From Paracoccus sediminicola (GTDB lineage: Bacteria; Pseudomonadota; Alphaproteobacteria; Rhodobacterales; Rhodobacteraceae), in assembly GCF_027912835.1 (NCBI RefSeq), contig NZ_CP115768.1:3092501-3156500 (forward strand): 64,000 bases of DNA, read 5' to 3'. This document shows positions 55,648 to 64,000 of the stretch, in pieces (position 1 is the first letter of the stretch; each line of letters opens with the position of its first letter). Made by a program: the position numbers and the translations under genes. Under the pieces are notes generated by a model. The model was given only the letters and a program-made list of their open reading frames with translations, was not told where the DNA came from and did no database searches.

Positions 55648-56675
55648 TGCGCAGCCTGGCTATCGCGGCCTTGATGTCGGGGCTGGCCTTGCCGCTCATC
55701 GCGCAGGAGGTCAAGATGCCCGGCGCGACCGCGCTGGATGATCCGGCCCTGATCGAAGGGCTGGAGGCTGTGCCCGACAACGTCGAGCTGGCGGGAGAGG
55801 TGGCAGAGGCGAACGCGGCCGCCCGCCCGGACGTTGATCCCGCAACCCTGGCCGACATGCAGGAGGATCTGCGCGCGGTCGCCGCCGATCTGCAATCGCT
55901 GAGAGCAGAGTTGATTGCTTCTGGGGCGCAGGGGTTTTCCGCCGCGGGCGGCGACAGCGCGATTGACCGGATGAACGCGCTCGAAGCGCGCATCGCCATT
56001 CTGACCGAGCAGACCGAACTTCTGTCGAACCGCATCCGCAAGGTCGTCGCGGATGGTTCGAACCGGGTGGGCGATATCGAGTTCCGCCTGTGCGAGCTGG
56101 ATGAAAATTGCGATCTGGGCGCGCTGATGACGCGCGAACTGGGTCGGCAGGCCACGGGTGAGGCGCTTCTCGGGCAGGTGCCGCCGCCGGCGGATCTGCC
56201 CTCGGACATCAGCACCGCCACGCTGCCGCCGCCCGAGGAGCCGTCGGGCAATGGCACGCCTCCGACCGAAGAAGAGGCGCGCGAGATCGCTGCGGCGCGC
56301 GCGGCCATCGACGAGGGTGCATGGGCAGCGGCGAGCGAACAGCTTGACCATTTGGTTCAGGCTCATGCCGGCGGCCCGTTGACTGCCGAGGCGCTGTTTC
56401 TGCTGGGCGTCGCCCGGCAGGAGGGCGGCGCAACGGAACAGGCCGCCGAGGCCTGGCTGCGGGCTTTTTCCGCCGAGCCGGATGGGGCTTTCGCGCCGCG
56501 CAGCCTGATCGCGCTGTCGCGGGCCGTGGCGCAGATTGGCGATGCCAGCGATGCCTGTCCGTATCTGGGCGAGTTGACGCGCCGTTTTCCCGACGCGCCC
56601 GAAGCCACGGATGCCGCGACCCTCGAAGCGGACGCGGGCTGCGAGGATTTTGCGCCCTCGGACCGGGACGGGTGA
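55647..56675 (+). CDS. cpoB: Cell-division coordinator CpoB (YbgF)
   Basis: A 342-residue periplasmic protein. Signal peptide MRSLAIAALMSGLALPLIAQ, an N-terminal coiled coil (about 65-140) for trimerisation, a linker, then a C-terminal TPR region (about 215-335) with EEEAREIAAARAAIDEG and LFLLGVARQEGGATEQAAEAW. CpoB links TolA to peptidoglycan synthesis by PBP1B. It overlaps pal at the start and tilS at the end. Confidence 0.92.
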   Translation: MRSLAIAALMSGLALPLIAQEVKMPGATALDDPALIEGLEAVPDNVELAGEVAEANAAARPDVDPATLADMQEDLRAVAADLQSLRAELIASGAQGFSAAGGDSAIDRMNALEARIAILTEQTELLSNRIRKVVADGSNRVGDIEFRLCELDENCDLGALMTRELGRQATGEALLGQVPPPADLPSDISTATLPPPEEPSGNGTPPTEEEAREIAAARAAIDEGAWAAASEQLDHLVQAHAGGPLTAEALFLLGVARQEGGATEQAAEAWLRAFSAEPDGAFAPRSLIALSRAVAQIGDASDACPYLGELTRRFPDAPEATDAATLEADAGCEDFAPSDRDG

Positions 56676-57901
56676 CGGCTGTTCCCGAAACGGTCACGCT
56701 TCGCGCCTTCGCGGCGCTGGACCAACTGAGCGCGGGGGCGTCGCATCTGGGCATCGCGCTGTCGGGCGGCGGTGATTCGGTGGCGCTGCTTCGGCTTGCC
56801 TCAGATTGGGCCGCGCGCTCGGGTGTCCGGCTGAGTGCGGCGACGGTCGATCACGGGCTGCGCCCCGAATCGGCTCGGGAGGCCGGGTTTGCGGGGCAAA
56901 GCGCGGCAACGCTGGGAATCGCGCATGAGGTTCTGCCCTGGCGCGATTTCACGCATGACGGCAATCTCATGGCCAATGCCCGCGCGGCGCGGCTGCGGCT
57001 GCTTGGCGCATGGGCGCGCAGGCAGGGCATTGCTGCGGTGGCGCTTGGCCACACCCGGGACGATGTCGCCGAAACCCTGCTGATGCGATTGTCGCGCGGG
57101 GCGGGGATTGACGGGCTGGCGGCAATGTCGGCGCGACGCGAGGCGGAGGGGATGCTGTGGCTGCGCCCATTGCTGGAAATCGGCCGTGAAGAGCTGCGCG
57201 ACTGGCTGAGACACCAGGGCGCAACCTGGATCGAGGACCCCAGCAACGAGAATCTGAGCTTTGAACGCGCGCGAATCCGCCGAGCGATGGCGACGCTCGG
57301 CTTGGATCCAGCGCAGCTGGCGCAATCGGCGGGGCATCTCGCCACGGCGCGCGCGGCGCTTGATGCGGCGATGGCGCCGCTGCTGGCGGGTGCCGAGGCA
57401 CAGGCGGGCGCGCTGCGGCTCGACCGGGCCGCGTTCGATGCGGCGGCGATGGAGCTGCGGCGGCGGCTGATCGTCGCGGCGGTGCGATTCGTCACCGGCG
57501 CTGCCTATCCTCCGCGCCGCGCTGGGGTCGAGAATGCGCTGAAATCTCTGGAGAACGGCGCGCGGGTCACACTGGATGGCGCGGTGCTTGACCCGGGACG
57601 CATCCTGCTGATCCATCGCGAGCCCGCCGCCGCGCTGCGCGGCGTGCTGAGCGGCGATCTCTGGGATGATCGCTGGCGGATCGGCGGGCTGCAACCGGGC
57701 GATTCCGTGACTGCAGCTGGCGATGATCTGTCCGGCGCGGATTGGCGCAGCGCCGGTCACACCCATCTCGAGGCGCAGGCGATGCCCGCCGTCATGCGCG
57801 GCGAGATGCGCGTCCTGCCCGCCCTTGCCCCGCAACAGGGGGTGTCGGCAGAGCCTCTCCGCAACATGACGGATTTCCGCCGAATCCTGCTTGGCCATTG
57901 A
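56672..57901 (+). CDS. tilS: tRNA(Ile)-lysidine synthase TilS
   Basis: A 409-residue ATP-PPase-fold enzyme that modifies C34 of tRNA-Ile(CAU) to lysidine, so AUA is read as Ile. The PP-loop is [12 protein letters not shown], and [39 protein letters not shown] follow in the usual order; the C-terminal substrate-binding domain is present. It starts at a GTG inside the cpoB stop (GTGA). Its 3' end overlaps a heat-shock-like promoter for ftsH. Confidence 0.92.
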   Translation: MTAVPETVTLRAFAALDQLSAGASHLGIALSGGGDSVALLRLASDWAARSGVRLSAATVDHGLRPESAREAGFAGQSAATLGIAHEVLPWRDFTHDGNLMANARAARLRLLGAWARRQGIAAVALGHTRDDVAETLLMRLSRGAGIDGLAAMSARREAEGMLWLRPLLEIGREELRDWLRHQGATWIEDPSNENLSFERARIRRAMATLGLDPAQLAQSAGHLATARAALDAAMAPLLAGAEAQAGALRLDRAAFDAAAMELRRRLIVAAVRFVTGAAYPPRRAGVENALKSLENGARVTLDGAVLDPGRILLIHREPAAALRGVLSGDLWDDRWRIGGLQPGDSVTAAGDDLSGADWRSAGHTHLEAQAMPAVMRGEMRVLPALAPQQGVSAEPLRNMTDFRRILLGH

Positions 57902-57925
57902 ACCCCGGCTGCGAATCCCTATTTT
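57897..57925 (+). promoter_or_regulatory. Candidate RpoH (sigma-32) promoter for ftsH
   Basis: ATTGAA (57897-57902), a 14-bp spacer and CCCTATTTT (57917-57925) match the sigma-32 pattern CTTGAA N13-14 CCCCATNT at 5 of 6 and 7 of 8 informative positions. The -35 overlaps the tilS stop. The predicted start is near 57932, 34 nt ahead of the ftsH start codon. FtsH is heat-induced by this factor in E. coli. Confidence 0.55.
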
Positions 57926-57965
57926 CTCGGCAAAGCATTTTCCAAATCCCGTCGGAGGAAGCCCT

Positions 57966-59867
57966 TTGGGTAACGCACGCAACATCGCCTTCTGGGTCGT
58001 CCTGTTCCTGATGATCCTGATGCTGTTCAACCTGTTCAGCGACGGCGCGTCGCAGATGAACAGCAGGCAGATCAGCTATTCCAACTTCATCGAGCGGGTG
58101 GAAAACGATCAGGTCGCGACGGTGACGATCGACGGCGAGGATATTTTCCTGACCACCAGCGATGGCGGACAGTTCTCGACCGTGCGCCCCCAGGGCGAAG
58201 AAATCGCGGGCGATCTGATCGCCAAGAATGTCGAGGTTCGGGTCGAGCCGCAGCAGCAATCCGGCTTCATGTCGTTTCTCGGCGTGTGGCTGCCCTTCAT
58301 CCTCCTGATCGGGGTCTGGATCTTCTTCATGAACCGCATGCAGGGCGGGGGCAAAGGCGGCGCGATGGGCTTCGGCAAGTCGCGCGCGAAGCTGCTGACC
58401 GAGAAGCACGGCCGGGTCACCTTCGATGACGTGGCCGGTATCGACGAGGCCAAGGAAGAGCTGGAAGAGATCGTCGAGTTCCTGCGCAACCCGCAGAAAT
58501 TCAGCCGCCTTGGCGGCAAGATCCCCAAAGGCGCGCTTCTGGTCGGTCCTCCGGGCACGGGTAAGACCCTGCTCGCCCGCGCCATCGCCGGTGAGGCAGG
58601 CGTGCCGTTCTTCACCATCTCGGGCTCGGATTTCGTTGAAATGTTCGTCGGTGTCGGTGCGAGCCGCGTCCGCGACATGTTCGAGCAGGCCAAGAAATCC
58701 GCCCCCTGCATCGTTTTCATCGACGAGATCGACGCGGTGGGCCGTGCGCGTGGTGTCGGTATCGGCGGCGGCAATGACGAACGCGAGCAGACGCTGAACC
58801 AGCTGCTTGTCGAGATGGACGGTTTCGACGCGAATGACGGCGTCATCATCATTGCTGCGACGAACCGCAAGGATGTGCTCGATCCCGCTTTGCTGCGGCC
58901 GGGGCGCTTTGACCGGAACATCCATGTGCCCAACCCGGACATCAAGGGCCGCGAAAAGATCCTTGGCGTTCACGCCAAGAAGGTCCCGCAGGGCCCTGAT
59001 GTCGATCTGCGCATCATTGCGCGCGGCACTCCCGGTTTTTCGGGGGCGGATCTGATGAACCTGGTGAATGAAGCCGCGCTGACCGCTGCGCGGATCGGGC
59101 GGCGTTTCGTGACCATGGAAGATTTCGAGAACGCCAAGGACAAGGTGATGCTGGGGGTAGAACGCCGGTCCATGGTGCTTACGCCCGAACAAAAGGAAAA
59201 GACCGCCTATCACGAAGCCGGTCATGCCATCGTCGGTCTTTCGCTGCCGAAATGCGATCCGGTCTACAAGGCGACGATCATCCCGCGCGGCGGCGCGCTT
59301 GGCATGGTGGTCAGCCTGCCCGAGATGGACCGGTTGAACTTCCACAAGGACGAGGCCAAGCAGAAGCTGACCATGACCATGGCCGGCAAGGCGGCCGAGA
59401 TCATCAAATACGGCGAAGAGGGTGTCTCGAACGGTCCTGCCGGCGATATCCAACAGGCCAGCCAGCTGGCCCGCGCCATGGTAATGCGCTGGGGCATGTC
59501 TGATAAGGTCGGCAATATCGACTATGCCGAAGCGCATGAGGGCTATTCGGGCAACACCGGCGGCTTTTCTGTGTCAGCGGCCACCAAGGAGCTGATCGAG
59601 CAGGAGGTCCATGACCTGATTGAGCAGGGCTATGAAGAGGCCCGCCAGATTCTCATCGACAAGGAAGAAGAATTCGAACGCCTTGCCCAGGGTTTGCTGG
59701 AATACGAGACGCTGACCGGCGAAGAGATCGGCAAGGTGATCCGCGGCGAATCGCTCGGCGGGGATGACGACACCCCATCCTCAGGTATCCCGCAAGTCAG
59801 CTCGGTGTCCAAGGCGGGCCGCCCACAGGATGGCGGCGGCGCGCCCGCGCCGGTGCCGCAAGCCTGA
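57966..59867 (+). CDS. ftsH: ATP-dependent zinc metalloprotease FtsH
   Basis: A 633-residue membrane AAA+ protease. Helix 1 ([20 protein letters not shown]) and helix 2 (near residue 105-125) flank a periplasmic loop. The AAA domain has Walker A GPPGTGKT (about 194-201), Walker [13 protein letters not shown] and the [13 protein letters not shown]; the zinc motif HEAGH is at about 416-420. The most likely start is the TTG at 57966, because GGAGGA lies 6 nt upstream and homologues begin [10 protein letters not shown]; a longer in-frame start would fall in tilS. The Pro/Gly-rich tail is disordered. A bidirectional terminator follows. Confidence 0.95.
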   Translation: MGNARNIAFWVVLFLMILMLFNLFSDGASQMNSRQISYSNFIERVENDQVATVTIDGEDIFLTTSDGGQFSTVRPQGEEIAGDLIAKNVEVRVEPQQQSGFMSFLGVWLPFILLIGVWIFFMNRMQGGGKGGAMGFGKSRAKLLTEKHGRVTFDDVAGIDEAKEELEEIVEFLRNPQKFSRLGGKIPKGALLVGPPGTGKTLLARAIAGEAGVPFFTISGSDFVEMFVGVGASRVRDMFEQAKKSAPCIVFIDEIDAVGRARGVGIGGGNDEREQTLNQLLVEMDGFDANDGVIIIAATNRKDVLDPALLRPGRFDRNIHVPNPDIKGREKILGVHAKKVPQGPDVDLRIIARGTPGFSGADLMNLVNEAALTAARIGRRFVTMEDFENAKDKVMLGVERRSMVLTPEQKEKTAYHEAGHAIVGLSLPKCDPVYKATIIPRGGALGMVVSLPEMDRLNFHKDEAKQKLTMTMAGKAAEIIKYGEEGVSNGPAGDIQQASQLARAMVMRWGMSDKVGNIDYAEAHEGYSGNTGGFSVSAATKELIEQEVHDLIEQGYEEARQILIDKEEEFERLAQGLLEYETLTGEEIGKVIRGESLGGDDDTPSSGIPQVSSVSKAGRPQDGGGAPAPVPQA

Positions 59868-59890
59868 TTTCCATGCAGGTTTGAGATCCC

Positions 59891-59916
59891 AAAGCCTCGG
59901 CTCTGCCGGGGCTTTT
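59891..59916 (+). terminator. Terminator of ftsH, usable from both strands
   Basis: AAAGCCTCGGC pairs with GCCGGGGCTTT (one T-G wobble) around a TCT loop, followed by one more T. The reverse strand also ends AAGGCTTTGGG, so it may terminate the small minus-strand gene at 59957-60037 as well. Confidence 0.85.
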
Positions 59917-59956
59917 CCATATCCGCCTCCGCCGCCCGATTCCGGGGCGGATAGGT

Positions 59957-60037
59957 TCAGATCACCATAAGGACGGCTGTGCCCGCAATCAGGGCAAGCC
60001 CAAATCCGAGATTGATGATGACGCCAAGCTTTTCCAT
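59957..60037 (-). CDS. 26-residue putative membrane peptide
   Basis: An ATG with AAAGGA at the usual distance (6 nt spacer) opens a 26-codon frame. The peptide is MEKLGVIINLGFGLALIAGT followed by AVLMVI: a charged N-terminus (Glu, Lys) and one long hydrophobic helix, as in known small inner-membrane proteins. It lies convergent to ftsH across a shared terminator, in a stretch with no other gene. No name or function can be assigned. Confidence rests on the ribosome site, the membrane profile and the fit to the gap. Confidence 0.55.
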   Translation of the reverse strand: MEKLGVIINLGFGLALIAGTAVLMVI

Positions 60038-60190
60038 AGCGCGTCCTTTCACTGCGGCGTCTGGCCGCTCGCATGGGTAAAACGCGGACCACCGCCCCGC
60101 GTTCCGTCACGTCAATGTGTGGTGCTGCGCTGCGGCATTTTCGCAACGCCGGGCCTTGCGCGCGCGCCGTCCTGCGGGCATGAGTTGGGA

Positions 60191-60514
60191 ATGACCCATG
60201 ACGACATCCCCGACATGACCGCGCTGCGCCTGCGCATTGACGAGCTGGATGCGCGACTCATCGCTTTGCTGGCCGAGCGAAGCGCGCTGATCGACCGCGC
60301 AGCGCGGATCAAGGCGCGGGACGGGTTGCCCGCACGGATCGAAGCGCGGGTCGAGGAGGTCGCCGGTCTCGCTCGCAGCCGGGCGCGTGAGGCAGGGCTG
60401 GACCCGAATCTGGCCGAGCGGATCTGGCGGTTGATGATGGAGCATTTCATCGCCCAGGAAGAGCGGTATCTGCGCGACGGCGCGGCAGGCGCCGCAAGCT
60501 CGGTCGAGGGCTGA
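60191..60514 (+). CDS. Chorismate mutase (AroQ type)
   Basis: A 107-residue monofunctional mutase. The three-helix AroQ fold is recognisable: LRLRIDELDARLIALLAERSALI, then ARIKARDGLPARIEARVEEV with the catalytic Lys, and LAERIWRLMMEHFIAQEERYL. It converts chorismate to prephenate for Phe/Tyr synthesis. The ATG at 60191 is chosen; longer frames begin in a non-coding spacer. It is followed by folD after 78 nt. Confidence 0.88.
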   Translation: MTHDDIPDMTALRLRIDELDARLIALLAERSALIDRAARIKARDGLPARIEARVEEVAGLARSRAREAGLDPNLAERIWRLMMEHFIAQEERYLRDGAAGAASSVEG

Positions 60515-60592
60515 GCGGCGCAACTTCCGGTGGATATTGTCGCGAGGATCGACTAATCCGACGCCCGAAGACAGGCGGCTTTCGGAGCGAAG

Positions 60593-61471
60593 ATGACGGC
60601 GACGCGGATTGACGGCAAAGGATTTGCGGCACAGATGCGCGGCCGGATCGCGGATCAGGTCGCCGCGCTCAAGCAAGAGCACGGCATCACCCCCGGCCTC
60701 GCGGTGGTGCTGGTGGGCGATGACCCGGCAAGCCAGATCTATGTCCGCTCGAAGCATCGACAGACGGTGGAAGCGGGGATGCAGAGCTTCGAGCACCGGC
60801 TGCCATCCGATGCCTCGCAATCCGAGCTTCTGGCGTTGATCGGGCGACTGAACGCCGATGAGCAGGTGCACGGTATCCTTGTCCAGCTCCCGCTTCCGCC
60901 GCATATCGACGAATCCGAGATCATCAACGCTATCGCCGTGCGCAAGGATGTGGACGGCTTCACCGTCGCCAATGCCGGGCGGCTGGCGACCGGGCAGCGG
61001 GCGATGGTGCCCTGTACGCCGCTTGGCTGCCTGATGCTGCTGCGCGATCGGCTGGGGGATCTGTCCGGCAAGGACGCGGTGGTGATCGGGCGCTCGAACA
61101 TCGTCGGCAAACCGATGGCAGCGCTGCTGACGGCAGAGAATGCGACCGTGACCGTGGCCCATTCCCGCACGCGAGACCTGCCCGAGGTGGTCCGCCGCGC
61201 CGATATCGTCGTGGCAGCGGTGGGACTTCCGGGCATGGTGAAAGGCGACTGGATCAAGCCCGGCGCAACGGTGATCGACGTAGGCATCAACCGCACCGGG
61301 GACGGGCTGGTTGGCGATGTGGATTACGACAGCGCCGCACAGGTCGCGGATGCGATCACCCCGGTTCCGGGCGGTGTCGGGCCGATGACCATCGCCTGCC
61401 TGCTGGCCAACACGCTCACCGCCTGCTGCCGGATGAACGGGCTTGGCGATCCCGAAGGGTTGACGCTTTAG
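60593..61471 (+). CDS. folD: Methylenetetrahydrofolate dehydrogenase/cyclohydrolase FolD
   Basis: A 292-residue bifunctional enzyme of one-carbon metabolism. [13 protein letters not shown] holds the catalytic Lys, [10 protein letters not shown] and RKDVDGF the folate site, and [14 protein letters not shown] the NADP-binding loop, with [18 protein letters not shown] near the end. It interconverts methylene-, methenyl- and formyl-THF and supplies MetF in the same window with its substrate. Confidence 0.96.
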   Translation: MTATRIDGKGFAAQMRGRIADQVAALKQEHGITPGLAVVLVGDDPASQIYVRSKHRQTVEAGMQSFEHRLPSDASQSELLALIGRLNADEQVHGILVQLPLPPHIDESEIINAIAVRKDVDGFTVANAGRLATGQRAMVPCTPLGCLMLLRDRLGDLSGKDAVVIGRSNIVGKPMAALLTAENATVTVAHSRTRDLPEVVRRADIVVAAVGLPGMVKGDWIKPGATVIDVGINRTGDGLVGDVDYDSAAQVADAITPVPGGVGPMTIACLLANTLTACCRMNGLGDPEGLTL

Positions 61472-61483
61472 GGTTGGGGCCGC

Positions 61484-61657
61484 TCAGAAATCGACGCAGC
61501 GGCCCTTGTTTTCGTAATCGCCATAGCGGACCGCCTCGGGCCCGTCGCGGCCTCCGAGTTCCGTTGGCAGATCGAGCGGCCTGGCCTTGCGGCGGCGCTC
61601 TTCGGCCTCGGCGAGCGCGCGCTGCGCTGCGGGCGGCAATTCGCGATTCTCGGTCAT
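61484..61657 (-). CDS. DUF1674 (SdhAF4-like) protein
   Basis: A 57-residue small gene on the minus strand, ending 12 nt from the folD stop. Sequence landmarks are MTENRELPPAAQRALAEAEE, then RRKARPLDLPTELGGRDGPE and the C-terminal RYGDYENKGRCVDF, which is the DUF1674 consensus (GGxxGPEPxRYGDWExKGRCxDF). Eukaryotic SDHAF4 and alphaproteobacterial relatives help assemble flavinylated SdhA of succinate dehydrogenase. No sdh genes are nearby. The next gene on the plus strand starts 54 nt beyond its 5' end. Confidence 0.85.
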   Translation of the reverse strand: MTENRELPPAAQRALAEAEERRRKARPLDLPTELGGRDGPEAVRYGDYENKGRCVDF

Positions 61658-61711
61658 GGCAGACGGCCCTTCATTGCGGTAACACGACGAAATCTAGGGA
61701 AAGGGCCGGGT

Positions 61712-62977
61712 TTGAACAAGGCAAAGCCACAGCCGCCGCGACAGGATGCCGCCCGCAAGGGCGCATTGCGGCTGATTGCGGGGGTGCGGGATGGCGTGGC
61801 CCTGACCGAACAGTCGGGCGCATTGGCCCGACTGGCCCCGCATGAGCGGGCGCGGGCGCAGCGTCTGGCGCTTGGCGTGCTGCGCAATATCGACCGGGCT
61901 GACACGTTGCTGGCTCAGCATCTGTCGAAAAAGCCGCGTCCCGAAGTGCTCGACGTGCTGCGGCTTGGGGCGGTCGAATTGCTGGAGATGGGCGAGGCAC
62001 CCCACGGCGTGGTAAACGCGGCGGTTGGTCTGATGCGCAGCAAAGGTCCGAAGGGCCGGGCAGCCGCGGCCATGGTCAACGCGGTGCTGCGCAAAATCTC
62101 GGCGCAGGGCGCGGAATGGGCGACGCTGCCTCCCGAAGAGATGCCCGACTGGCTGCGCGGCCCGGTCATCGCCGCCTGGGGGGAGGATGTGGCGCTATCC
62201 ATCGAAACCGCCCATCAGAACGGCGCTCCGGTCGATCTGACATCGAAGCCGCAGGCCGAAGCGCCGGGCGAGGCATTGCCGACCGGATCATCCCGCCTGC
62301 GCGATGCCGGTCAGATCAGCGCGCTGCCGGGATATGTGGACGGGAACTGGTGGGTGCAGGATGCTGCCGCTGCCCTGGCCGTGCGTTGGCTGGAGCCGAA
62401 GCAGGGTGAGCGGATCGTGGATCTCTGCGCGGCGCCGGGCGGCAAGACATTGCAGATCGCCGCGGCAGGGGCAGAGGTCACGGCGGTCGATATTTCAGAG
62501 GCCCGGCTCGTGCGGCTGCGCGAAAATCTCGACCGCTGCGGATTGCGCGCCGAGGTGGTCGCGGCGGACGCGCTCGACTGGTCCCCGACCGCTCCGCCCG
62601 ACGCGATCCTTCTGGACGCGCCGTGCTCTGCCACCGGGACGATCCGGCGGCATCCCGACCTGCCGCTGATTCGCGACGGTTCGGCCATTCCCGCGCTTGC
62701 CTCATTGCAGGAGCGGCTGATCGACCGCGCTCTCGGGATGTTGAAGCCGGGCGGGCGGCTGGTTTTCGCCACCTGCTCGCTGCTGACCGCCGAGGGCGAG
62801 GATCAGCTTGCCGCCGCGCTGCGTCGGCACCCCGGTCTTGCTGTAGAAACGCCGGATCTTCCCGGCATCGCGGCGGGCTGGATCACCGAGGGCGGGGGGC
62901 TGCGGTTGCGCGCCGATTACTGGCCTGAGCTTGGCGGGATGGACGGGTTCTTCATCGCCCGCTTGCGCAAGCCCTGA
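61712..62977 (+). CDS. rsmB: 16S rRNA m5C methyltransferase, RsmB/NOL1/NOP2/Sun family
   Basis: A 421-residue SAM enzyme. The N-terminal NusB-like domain (about 15-140) is followed by the Rossmann methyltransferase. The SAM motif is VDLCAAPGGKTLQIAA, and the two catalytic Cys lie in DAPCSATGTIRRHPDL and FATCSLLTAEGEDQ. The start is a TTG (61712) with an AGGGAAAGGG site; no in-frame ATG gives the typical N-terminus. It is followed by the heparinase-like gene after 21 nt, the conserved Rhodobacteraceae order. Confidence 0.92.
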   Translation: MNKAKPQPPRQDAARKGALRLIAGVRDGVALTEQSGALARLAPHERARAQRLALGVLRNIDRADTLLAQHLSKKPRPEVLDVLRLGAVELLEMGEAPHGVVNAAVGLMRSKGPKGRAAAAMVNAVLRKISAQGAEWATLPPEEMPDWLRGPVIAAWGEDVALSIETAHQNGAPVDLTSKPQAEAPGEALPTGSSRLRDAGQISALPGYVDGNWWVQDAAAALAVRWLEPKQGERIVDLCAAPGGKTLQIAAAGAEVTAVDISEARLVRLRENLDRCGLRAEVVAADALDWSPTAPPDAILLDAPCSATGTIRRHPDLPLIRDGSAIPALASLQERLIDRALGMLKPGGRLVFATCSLLTAEGEDQLAAALRRHPGLAVETPDLPGIAAGWITEGGGLRLRADYWPELGGMDGFFIARLRKP

Positions 62978-62998
62978 ACGCGCCGGTAAGTTCGCGCC

Positions 62999-64000
62999 AT
63001 GAATGATGCCCCGCGCCCTCATGGTTTCGTCAAGCGACCCGAGCCCCGCAGTCTCGGATCTGCGACGCGCGGCCAGCAGATGATCGAGGGCGTGCTGCCT
63101 CTGACCGGCGGCGTTGTCGAAGGCGATCCGTTTCGCGGCGCCGGTGCGGAGGATGTCGATGCGGCCGAATTGCACGGGTTCGGCTGGCTCGACGATCTGG
63201 CGGCGGTCGGCAGCGCCAGGGCGCGAGATCTGGCGCAGAGCAGGGTGTTGGGCTGGATCGCCGCGCATCGCCGCGTCCCCGAGATCAGCCACGATGTCGT
63301 CTGGCGCGCCGATGTGACAGGCCGCCGCGTGCTGCGCTGGCTGTTTCATGCCGGCCAGATCATGCCCGGGCTAGACCGAGACGGCGCGCAGCCGCTTTTC
63401 GACAGCCTGCACGCCCAGCTCGGTTATCTTGAGCGGGCCGATATCCCCGCCGGCCTTCCTCGGATCGAGGCGCTGGGGGGCAGGGCGATCGCGGCGATGC
63501 GTCTGAAGGGAGCAGAGGATCGCGTGGCCCCGGCGCTCGACGCGCTCGCCGCGGATATGGAGCCGAGCATCCGGAAGGGTGTGCTGCGCAGCCGCTGCCC
63601 CGAGGCGCTGCTGTCCTGTCTGTCGCTGCTCGGTTGGGTCAAGGCCACCGCTGCCGAGACGGGGCATGCGCTGCCTCAGCCGGTCACCGAGACGATAGAA
63701 GACATTGCGCCGATCCTGCGGGCGCTGCGCCATGCCGATGGCGGTATGCCCCGCTATCACGGCGGCGGGCGCGGCCCGTCAGGACGTCTCGATCATAGCC
63801 TGCGCGCTGCCTCGCGCGGGGGCGAGATCGCACCGGGTCACCCGATGGGGTTTGCGCGGCTGGCGCGGTCGCGTGCCACGGTGGTGCTGGATGCCGCCGC
63901 GCCGCCCGCCGGACCGGCGGCAGCGCAAGCCCATGCCTCGACACTCGGTCTCGAGTTCACCTCGGCCCGTCATCCAATGGTGGTGAATTGCGGCTCGGGA
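62999..64000 (+). CDS. Heparinase II/III family protein, 5' part
   Basis: An open frame from the ATG at 62999 to the window edge (334 codons, C-terminus missing). It has no signal peptide. The N-terminal alpha-toroid domain includes HGFGWLDDLAAVG, RVLGWIAAHRRVP, WRADVTGRRVLRWLFHAG and LRHADGGMPRYHGGGRG; the C-terminal beta-domain starts with ATVVLDAAAPPAG and HASTLGLEF (with the conserved HAS). Homologues directly follow rsmB in many Rhodobacteraceae. The substrate is unknown; the name reflects fold, not heparin cleavage. Confidence 0.88.
   Translation, partial: MNDAPRPHGFVKRPEPRSLGSATRGQQMIEGVLPLTGGVVEGDPFRGAGAEDVDAAELHGFGWLDDLAAVGSARARDLAQSRVLGWIAAHRRVPEISHDVVWRADVTGRRVLRWLFHAGQIMPGLDRDGAQPLFDSLHAQLGYLERADIPAGLPRIEALGGRAIAAMRLKGAEDRVAPALDALAADMEPSIRKGVLRSRCPEALLSCLSLLGWVKATAAETGHALPQPVTETIEDIAPILRALRHADGGMPRYHGGGRGPSGRLDHSLRAASRGGEIAPGHPMGFARLARSRATVVLDAAAPPAGPAAAQAHASTLGLEFTSARHPMVVNCGSG

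Noticed and set aside
57891..57965. An ftsH start 25 codons upstream of the TTG
   Set aside because: It would begin inside tilS, lacks a ribosome site and adds residues not found in FtsH homologues.

Overview
The window is about 64 kb of GC-rich, gene-dense alphaproteobacterial chromosome. It looks like a Rhodobacteraceae/Paracoccaceae genome, most likely Paracoccus or a near relative. Pointers are a Rhodobacter-type general porin, a CenR-like OmpR-family regulator, a polyol operon matching the Rhodobacter sphaeroides smo/mtlK layout, a Mur-type Fur protein facing sitABCD, and the suhB-ybgC-tolQRAB-pal-cpoB-tilS-ftsH order. The genus is inferred, since no rRNA is present. I found no rRNA, tRNA, CRISPR array, insertion sequence, prophage or plasmid origin, and nearly all genes share one codon style.

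Layout. 1-7.9 kb: lptE (cut by the window edge), leuS, a DUF3576 lipoprotein, a porin, a YggS-type PLP protein, an L,D-transpeptidase-fold protein, ribA and cenR. 7.9-10.7 kb: an orphan Hint-domain protein and an MFS carrier. 10.9-20.9 kb: xthA; an overlapping trio (thioredoxin-TPR chaperone, Lon-N domain, Trm112); a UbiH-like hydroxylase; an amidase; an aminotransferase; ftsK; and a small HExxH protein. 20.9-26.4 kb: an aspartate-semialdehyde dehydrogenase homologue that has lost its catalytic Cys and His, next to a five-gene hydrophobic amino acid-type ABC transporter. 26.4-36 kb: a SorC-family regulator diverging from a polyol operon (ABC transporter, sorbitol and mannitol dehydrogenases, HAD phosphatase, xylulokinase). 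36-40 kb: mur and sitABCD. 40-44 kb: a stress/detoxification-like cluster of an interrupted alpha/beta hydrolase, an NTF2-like protein, a duplicated VOC protein and a duplicated DUF1428 protein, with an HxlR regulator diverging from it. 44-49.5 kb: a PRC-barrel protein, a group IV decarboxylase, a DUF2235 protein, and metF/metR. 49.5-60 kb: suhB, the Tol-Pal operon, tilS and ftsH. 60-64 kb: a 26-residue membrane peptide gene, chorismate mutase, folD, a DUF1674 (SdhAF4-type) gene, an RsmB-type methyltransferase and the start of a heparinase II/III-family gene.

How genes work together. The polyol operon imports hexitols or pentitols, oxidises them to fructose or xylulose, and phosphorylates xylulose. 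Mur and SitABCD form a manganese circuit with an operator-like palindrome between the -35 and -10 of sitA. TolQRAB, Pal and CpoB form the envelope-constriction machine, and CenR is known in R. sphaeroides to control envelope genes. FtsH appears to have its own heat-shock-like promoter.

The most notable observations are the catalytically disarmed Asd paralogue, the TAA stop inside the hydrolase gene, several helix-phased direct repeats in front of regulator genes, a related pair of short intergenic repeats, and the previously unlisted 26-residue membrane peptide gene.
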